Assembly: GCA_035578175.1 (NCBI GenBank) | Contig: JAQMRL010000006.1 | Coordinates: forward strand, 23,843,506-23,907,505 | Length of the DNA stretch: 64,000 nt | DNA from: Catonia carolina | Taxonomy: Eukaryota; Arthropoda; Insecta; Hemiptera; Achilidae | Direction: 5' to 3' | Shown: positions 57,277 to 64,000 of the stretch, in pieces | How positions within the stretch are numbered: position 1 is the first letter of the stretch | Layout of the letters: every line of letters starts with the position of its first letter | Position numbers and translations under genes: made by a program | Notes under the pieces: generated by a model | The model's database searches: none | Seen by the model: the letters and a program-made list of their open reading frames with translations, nothing else | What the model was told of the DNA's origin: nothing

Positions 57277-58058
57277 TATGACATATTTTATCTCTAAGGT
57301 CCGTTTCGGGATCTGGGTAAATTAAATAATTAACACATTAAAGTTTAAAAATTCAAGTATTTATTACAACTAAAAAGTACAACTACATTACAACTAAAAA
57401 GTTACATAAAGCGTCTAAAATCGACAAGTAAATTACAATATTAAATTATTTATAGTAAATAACAAACGAATTATAATTAACTTATAACGATAAATAACTT
57501 ACCCAATACAAAAGACTTCTTACAATAGATACAGAAATAATATTAAACAATACACAGCAATTCACAGTAACGTTGACCTTTTCTAACGAACTGTTCAATT
57601 CGCTCATTGGATCACAGAAAAATCTGAACTAAAACTGACCGTAAACTGGCTACTTTTATAAGTGGGTTAATGAAGGTTTCAAGAAAGAGAGATTTTCGAT
57701 ACAATAATAAAAATATATTTAAATAATTCTTACGGCTTCTAAATAAATCTTAACTACTGTAAACAAATTTGGATTAAATAAAAGGTATTACAAAAAAGCC
57801 AATTATCTAAATAGGTACCCACTCTTTCATAATACCCGTACAACAATAGGTAAGCCTACCTGACTATACAAGACCCTTTTTAACTATAGGCATGCCTACC
57901 TGTACTACCTACATACCTATTTACATTACACATTGTATTTCTAACTAGGCTATTTCTCGGAAATCTATTTATCACGCTTTTTATTTACGTTAACATTTTT
58001 AAAATTACGGTCCTTCTCGAAAATTCTTGAACACGCATTCCCTTTAGATATTGTCACA
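57277..58058 (-). mobile_element. Family B solo LTR, copy c
   Basis: 782 bp with ends TATGACA/TGTCACA and ATAT on both sides (57273-57276, 58059-58062). Shares AAGGTCCGTTTCGGGATCTG, TATTTATTACAACTAAAA and TTAGATATTGTCACA with copies b and e. A minus-strand TATA (TTATAAAAG near 57658) lies in the same position as in the others. Confidence 0.8.
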
Positions 58059-58062
58059 ATAT

Positions 58063-58686
58063 TGTAACACCTAAGCCTAGGTTCGTTTGGATCTGGTTTT
58101 TATAAGTAATAAACAGACTTATAACTACTTACTACAATTATTTATTGACAAAATTTATAACTACAATAAAAGATTAAACTTAGCCTACCTACAAATACAA
58201 TAACATAAATGAATTCAACTACAAAACCTAAGCTTAAACCAAATTTGACTAACAATAGAATACAGTTCTTCAGAAATCAAAACAATAATTAGGTACGTTA
58301 CCTGTCCATAACCACTAAATACCACCAACACACCCTTGCACTATTAACATAGAAACGTCACAACCGGTCCCGTAAAGTCACTATTTCCATCAAAACACTG
58401 TTCATTAACGATTCAGGTGTTGACTGTCCTACTACAAAGGCGCTAACTATTTTTATACCTAATCTCTGATAGCTAATCTAGACTACTTGGAAACTTACGA
58501 GATTTTTCTAACAAAATCACCGAACAAAACAAACGTTTCTACTATTTCCGATTTCCTAGAATTCATTTTCGAAACTTCTTATGCATCGTAATCTACTATC
58601 TTTGCTCAACACACTCCACTCTATTCAGTACACTATTTCTTACAACAGCAACCTAAAACATCAATCATGCTTAGAATGATGTTACA
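58063..58686 (-). mobile_element. Family B-related solo LTR, copy d
   Basis: About 624 bp with ends TGTAACA/TGTTACA, immediately after copy c and separated from it only by ATAT; ATAT also follows it (58687-58690). It is diverged from copies b, c and e, but keeps TTCGTTTGGATCTGG near the left end and TATTTATTGACAAAATT, so it is a subfamily. Inserted side by side with copy c at one ATAT site. Confidence 0.65.
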
Positions 58687-58690
58687 ATAT

Positions 58691-59810
58691 AATATTAAAG
58701 AATATTATAATTTTAATAATAATCATAATAATAATAAACTTTTTTTCTAAATTTTTCACAAAAGTAACTTAAACTCATTCTTTCCAAAAGCTATAAATCA
58801 TATACAACAATTTTGGAAGTGGAGGAAATTGACCTACCCAACTATGGTTAAAAGTCATGTCCTAGGGTAGATGTTTTTTCTTTTATATAGTAACATAGTA
58901 CAAAAGAGATTTAAAACTGCGCTAGTGCTGAAAACAATATTCGATTTTATATAAAAATACATCTAAAGTCTAATAAATGTAATTAGTAAACGACATACAG
59001 GTAGCTTTAAAAACACGCAACTATTCAAAGTTACACAATTTAAAAAATAAAAAAACATTGTAATATAACTTTTAATATATATTATCTAAACTAATTTTAA
59101 GTGTAACTTAAAGGTTATACAATTATTTAAAAAGAGAAAATCTAAAATTAGTATAATAAATCTAAGAAAACCATTTAATATAATCTATTGAACTAAAGAA
59201 AATCTATATTATATTTATAAAAACATAAATTAAATATTTCGATAGTTTATTGAAATAAATTTTTTTGAATAAACAGATTGGCGATCTGACAAAAAAGGGG
59301 TTGCTTACATTTATTTTATAAAAAATCTCTGGTTTTTAAAGATTTTTTTTTGTTATAGCTGACGCTTACTGAATTTTAAATGTATTAGTATACAGTACTT
59401 ATTAAGAAAAGCCGGAATCAAATCGTAATTAAAATTGTGAGGATATAGGAAACGATACAAGAACGAGAAGCGTTTTTTCTCCCTCCTAATGACGTATTAA
59501 ACGCGTGGTAATGACCTATACATCAGTAGCTTTAACACATGTTTGCTATTGTTCAGCTGTCATACTAATGCGAGGATTCTGTGTTTCGTAACAATACATC
59601 AGCACATTATTAAACAATACCCTGACCATTGTCCGTGTCTAACAAGATACGCCCGTTTATAAAAGTAATTATAAATTTCTATATGCATAATATGTAGAAG
59701 TAAGTATGCACTAACGTAATACAATTCAAAATTATTTCAGATTTTTCGTAAATTTAATAGTAGCTAAATTTTATAACAACAATTAGGACATTTTTTTATA
59801 ATCGTATTTT
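58691..59810. other. AT-rich stretch with a LINE 3' UTR trace
   Basis: 58795-58870 resembles 31345-31420 (GGTGGAAATTATCCCATCTA against GGAGGAAATTGACCTACCCA, then AACTATGG), the 3' untranslated end of the LINE split at 31.8 kb. The rest is unassigned. Confidence 0.4.
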
Positions 59811-59814
59811 TACT

Positions 59815-60329
59815 TTCTCGAGCCCCGTATGAATATAATATAGAGAAGAAAGATATTGTTCTCATGTAAATTTTTCGAAATCATGTTTTTACCGAAAATA
59901 TATGTTTTCAGGCCCCCTGAACAAAAAAAACATATTTTTAGCGATTGCAATGTGTGGGTGTGAACAATATTTTACATCTCAAGAACGAAGTATTAAACGA
60001 AGTTAAAACTTGGCACAAAAAGTTTCATTAAAATCAGTCCACCGAAAGTAGTAGTTAATAAGTGCAATTTTTTTACTTTTTGCACGTTTCTTACAATATT
60101 TTTCTTTTTCCATGAAAATTTTTCTTGAAATTCAGTACATTTACTACTTTTTTATGCTCTACAAAATAGGGTAAGCGATATGTCTGCTGAAATCTTGGAA
60201 GCCTGTGTTCTCGTAAGAAAAACTGTTTTTTTTTTAAGATTTCCGCTTCAATATGGATTTTAGGGCATATGTATATAAATTCAAAATGTGGGAAACTACA
60301 TTACCTATAACGTTTCTTTCTTGCTTTTA
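59815..60329 (-). repeat. Family A repeat, copy 6 (partial)
   Basis: Inverted copy from TATTGTTCTCATGTAAATTT through GTGTGAACAATATTTTACAT and TGTCTGCTGAAATCTTGGAA; cut off on the right where a SINE is inserted. Confidence 0.65.
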
Positions 60330-60508
60330 CAGGCCGGCCGCATTAGCGTAGTTGATAACGTGCTCGCCTCATAACATGCGGTCTTGGGTTCAAATCCCAT
60401 TCAGGCACGGCATATTTTCATACGTTACCAAAAATCATTTCATCCTTCACCGTCTGCATTAGCAGTAATTGCAGAACAGTCGGACGTTAAACCAAAAACA
60501 AAAAAAAA
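60330..60508 (+). repeat. tRNA-derived SINE, family S1, copy c
   Basis: 179 bp, flanked by TGCTTTTA (60322-60329, 60509-60516). GGCCGGCCGCATTAGCGTAG head, B-box GGGTTCAAATCCC, shared core, A-rich tail. Confidence 0.9.
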
Positions 60509-60539
60509 TGCTTTTATGGCCTCATTGGACCACTTGAAT

Positions 60540-60935
60540 CAAATTCAGAAATCCTTCTTGGTTTGGTTTTAGGATTCTCACACTTTTCCTAATAATTCTT
60601 CATAAATTGGGGATCTGATTGATCTGATTTTATCTGTACTGATGCATTGACGACGGAGCTCAAATTTTTTCGACGAATCTTGTGACTGTATTTTTAAGCT
60701 ATTTAAGCTGTTCAGATTTTCCTAAAAGTTCATGTTCTGCAATATTAAGTTCTTGTATATCTTGCTTTATTTCGGCCAACCACCTTAGAGGATGTTTCCA
60801 CGAATTAATTATAGAAACTAATTTGTTTAGTTACTTCATTATCCGATATTCTAAGTAAATGCCCGAAGAAATAAATCCGTTTCTTCCACATGATATCAGT
60901 AATTGGCTCAATTTTATGGTAGAGTTCAGAATTAA
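60540..60935 (-). pseudogene. LINE C-terminal remnant
   Basis: On the minus strand MWKKRIYFFGHLLRISDNEV matches the 'KRxxFxGHxxRM' block of RTE/CR1-like LINE C-termini. It is followed, in shifted frames, by WKHPLRWLAEIKQDIQELNI and EHELLGKSEQLK, as in insect LINEs with a long helical tail. At least two frameshifts or stops. Family C copy 6 borders its upstream end. Confidence 0.65.
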
Positions 60936-61345
60936 ATATTGTTGTTGTTTAGGTCATCAGCCTAAGACTAGTTTGAAACTGTAGAGATTTTACTAAGTAA
61001 AAAGAGGAGTGTGGTGGTTTACCATTGCCTTCCCCGCTGAGTACAAAAGTATGCATACCTTATCAGCATACCGAGCCCTCTGAAAAGCACATATTTTCCA
61101 CTCTGCAAATGATACCTTAACTTCATTCACTACAGAGTCTGACTGTATAATGAAAATCATTACTTTTTGGGAAGATAACTCTGATAAGTATCTTTTACAT
61201 CTTTAACTCTTTTGTTTTTTAATTGACTCAGTCATTTAATTGGCTGACCATGTAATAAGAAACATAACTATTTATTTTAGTCCTGCAAAAAACAGATTGA
61301 GTGTAACTAATTTGACACTCCATCAGTCTGCTATAGGCTAAATTA
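60936..61345 (+). repeat. Family C interspersed repeat, copy 6
   Basis: TTGTTGTTTAGGTCATCAGC start, all conserved blocks present (CCACTCTGCAAATGATACC, GTCTGACTGTATAATG), ending near CTATAGGC. Confidence 0.8.
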
Positions 61346-61539
61346 CATATTAAGATCCAGATATTGTTGAGTTTCGGTTTTTCTTTATGCAACTTCTAAA
61401 GATTCTTCATTCTATTTTTAGAATGTCTCTCGTTCTCGTTTTAGTTTTTAAATTAGAAATAGTTTCGCAGCAGTAAGTAGCATTGGGTTGTTCGACCTAT
61501 AACTGTAGTAATAAATAATTTTCTATGACGCTTAACTTA

Positions 61540-61875
61540 GCTTACTCAGTAATTTTCTGTATTTTTTTCATGAAAAACAATAAACATTGGATTTTTAAAG
61601 ATTGTGGCCTTAGTATGCATTTAACGAAAAAATATTAATAATCAAATTTTATAGAATATGAAAAGCTACAATTTTTATTTCTAGCATTTGTACAGAGCTT
61701 AGTTTAGCGTCAACTAGTGATTTTTAAGTTCTACAGTCGTTAATTTTCATTTTGCATAATTTTACTCATGATTAATTAGGTTATGTTTTTCATTTCACTT
61801 TGTTTACTCATGATTAAAAATAGATTATTTTTTCATTGTTTACTATATTGGAAAAGAAGATCGTATGGGTGGTTC
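61540..61875 (-). repeat. Family A repeat, copy 7 (partial, intact at the LTR site)
   Basis: Contains ATTGTGGCCTTAGTATGCAT and GAGCTTAGTTTAGCGTCAAC without interruption; in copy 1 a solo LTR sits between these two blocks. It therefore serves as the empty-site reference. Confidence 0.7.
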
Positions 61876-62860
61876 CAGATTTTTGTAATTATTTATTGAG
61901 AGATGCATCAATTCCATATTTCAAAATAATAATACCGTGAACCTATTATTTTGGATATGCATTAGGTGATACAGTAAAAAAAAGAGATTTGGGGTAGATG
62001 AAAACTTGAAAGTAATTTGCATGGGCTTATAGGTGTTCGTGCATAATAATTTGTATCAACATAACGAGGAGGTATTGGTCACGTAGTGCAGGTATCTTAT
62101 TTGAATAGGATTTCGGTAGGTGTATCAGATATACGGGAGCGAGAAGGATGGATAATTGCGTATTTACGTAGAATGAGAGAGACAGAATATGACGCGTTTG
62201 AATTCTGTTTACGGAAAACCAGATCTTGATTGGGTAAAACGTACATAATAATAAGGAACACAGATTGGGTCGTATCTGGAAATAAACAGGCACGCTATAT
62301 TACTAAGTTACCAAACTAGGTAAAATTATAATGATTAGTGAAGGGAAAATTTAATTTCTTTTGTAGTGTTTTAATAATATCTGAAATATTTATACGATAA
62401 AGTTATATATTGTTTCAATTTCCTGAAATATTGCAATAGGTGTGAAAGAATTGAGAGATTAGGCTTGCATAAGGTGAAATAATTTTATTGAATGAAATAA
62501 AAGTTTTTATTGAATGAAGTGTATTGTTATGTGACTAAAATTTGTAGTGGTACATAAATGTGATCGTTGAATGATTTATTTATTAATTTAATTTATAATT
62601 TATCCAAATTACATTATTTTTATTTTATTTAAATGTTTTTTTTATTTATAATTGTATGATTTACTAATATCAATTTGTATATTTCAATTTTTCATTGCTT
62701 AAAATTTTTATTTTATAAGAAGAATAACTTTTTATATCTGACTTATGTCCTGGAAGTTGAACAGTGAAACAGTGTTTTGTTGAATAAGAACGGCCAATGG
62801 CCTAGTTTAATTTAAAAATAATAAACGTGAAATATAATAACTTAGTAACACACAAAGTTT
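61876..62860. other. AT-rich stretch without recognised gene
   Basis: No supported ORF; a minus-strand 88-codon ORF (62027-62293) is unlike any known protein and composition-driven. Confidence 0.4.
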
Positions 62861-63576
62861 TGTGATACTTATCTCTAAGATACGTTTCGGGATCTGGTTA
62901 AATTAAATAATTAACATACTGAAGTTTGAAATTACAAGTATTTATTACAACTAAGAATTACAATTAAATAAGAGACTAAAATTTATAAGTATACTACAAT
63001 AAAATTATTAAATAAATAACAAACTAATTATTATTAACTAATACAATAAATAAATAACTTAAGCAATTTACTTAATATTACTTTTAAAAATTATGTAGTA
63101 TAAACGTTAAACAATACACAGTAATGTTGACTTTTTCTAACGTAACCATTAAGCACTACACGATTCGCTCACTCAAACACAGACAAATAGAGACTCAACT
63201 TAGACCGTAAATAAACCAGCGCTTATATAGGTGGGCTAATGGAGAGTTCGAGAAAAGACAAAGATTTTCGATATAATAATAAAACCCAAAACCCTTCTAA
63301 CGGCTTCTGGGTAAATCTTAACAAATGTAAACAAATTAGGATTTAATAGAAAGTGTTACAAAACGACCAATATTATCTAAATAGGTACCTGGCTCTCACA
63401 ATACCCGTACAACAATAAACCTGTACTACCTGTACTATAAAATAACATTTATATTACACGTATAGTATTTCTAACTATTTCTCGGAAAACCCTATTTATT
63501 ACTCTTATTATTTACGTTAACATTTTTGAAACTCTCGGTCATTCTCAAACACTCTTTTCCTTTCGATATTGTTACA
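62861..63576 (-). mobile_element. Family B solo LTR, copy e
   Basis: 716 bp with ends TGTGATA/TGTTACA. TTATCTCTAAGATACGTTTC and GGGATCTGG match copies b and c; minus-strand TATA CTATATAAGCG near 63222. No target duplication is recognisable. Confidence 0.75.
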
Positions 63577-64000
63577 GAATAATAAAGAATTATTTTATCA
63601 TTCATCCGTCTGGAATGAAAGAAAAGCTGAGTAACATAAACCTGATTTATTTGTTTACCAATTTTTATCTTTTATAAGTTTCATACGATTAATAATATTT
63701 TATGGGATTCTAATAACCATCAAAGATGGAACATAATATACTTCTACCTGGGAAGGGTGAAGTGGTGATAGATCTATTAGATAGTCGCCCCTTAATGTTA
63801 TTTCTTGCATTCTTTTGTTATTTTTTATTAAATTTCTAGTGTTTTTAATTTTTGTATACTCTTTTATAATTTATTACAAAATTTCTAAAAATTCCTTTTA
63901 TTTCCTTCTTTTCTTATACAACCTACATTATTTTGTATTATTGCTTTCAGAATTTAAAAGAACGCTTTTGTGTTTCTATCATTTGTTTACTACCTCATGT
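63577..64000. other. AT-rich stretch without recognised feature
   Basis: No ORF or repeat recognised up to the window end. Confidence 0.4.

Noticed and set aside
45822..60508. tRNA genes at the B-box sites
   Set aside because: Heads with A and B boxes are followed by a common non-tRNA body, poly-A tail and target duplications, and lack good acceptor stems, so they are SINEs.
61960..62300. 88-codon ORF and a Pol-like patch
   Set aside because: No motif on either strand beyond chance similarity.

Overview
The window is nuclear DNA of an arthropod, most likely an insect. It is strongly AT-rich and gene-poor, has eukaryotic polyadenylation and TATA signals and Pol III-type SINEs, and is packed with insect-type transposons (BEL/Pao, mariner, Tc1, pogo, ISXO2-like and Mutator-like transposases, Jockey-like and RTE/CR1-like LINEs). 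The repeat set does not fix the order. No rRNA, functional tRNA, CRISPR array or conserved housekeeping gene was found. Almost everything recognisable is mobile DNA, and much of it is nested, so the window can be read as a stack of insertions.

Region 1-13.5 kb: a GC-rich solo LTR (1196-1724) is followed by a complete, apparently very young BEL/Pao-type LTR element (3081-8916). Its two LTRs look identical and it has a 5-bp target duplication. It carries one long gag-protease ORF and no reverse transcriptase, RNase H or integrase, so it is a non-autonomous element. It sits inside the 3' end of an older mariner-like copy. Next come LINE scraps, a mariner whose two ends are inverted copies of the same (3') end (10945-11876), a LINE C-terminal ORF and a tRNA-derived SINE.

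Region 13.8-35 kb: seven copies or fragments of an uncharacterised repeat (family A) occur across the window; one is split by a solo LTR with a GATC duplication (14333-14962). Also present are SINE-like family C copies, ATAT-targeting solo LTRs (family B), a Jockey-like LINE (23697-25276) with a 13-bp target duplication and an internal templated duplication, two TIR elements, and remnants of Mutator-like and LINE proteins.

Region 35-48 kb: two SINE families with different tRNA-like heads share one core/tail. There is a 188-bp tandem duplication that repeats a TATA-like motif, an intact pogo-family transposon (41507-43634, transposase 41771-43075 on the minus strand), and broken Tc1/mariner-like and ISXO2-like transposases.

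Region 48-64 kb: the only plausible non-transposon gene (48163-49416, perhaps to 49691) encodes an Asn/Tyr-rich secreted protein with a signal peptide; its 3' part seems to be split over three frames. After it lie a 2.95-kb TIR element with a decayed DDE transposase and a second, inner inverted repeat, more SINEs, two abutting solo LTRs sharing ATAT duplications (57277-58686), LINE remnants and a further solo LTR.

The best candidates for follow-up are the gag-pro-only BEL element, the intact pogo transposon, the orphan Asn-rich secreted gene, the shared SINE core and the tandem promoter-like repeat. I do not see a convincing new defence or metabolic system.
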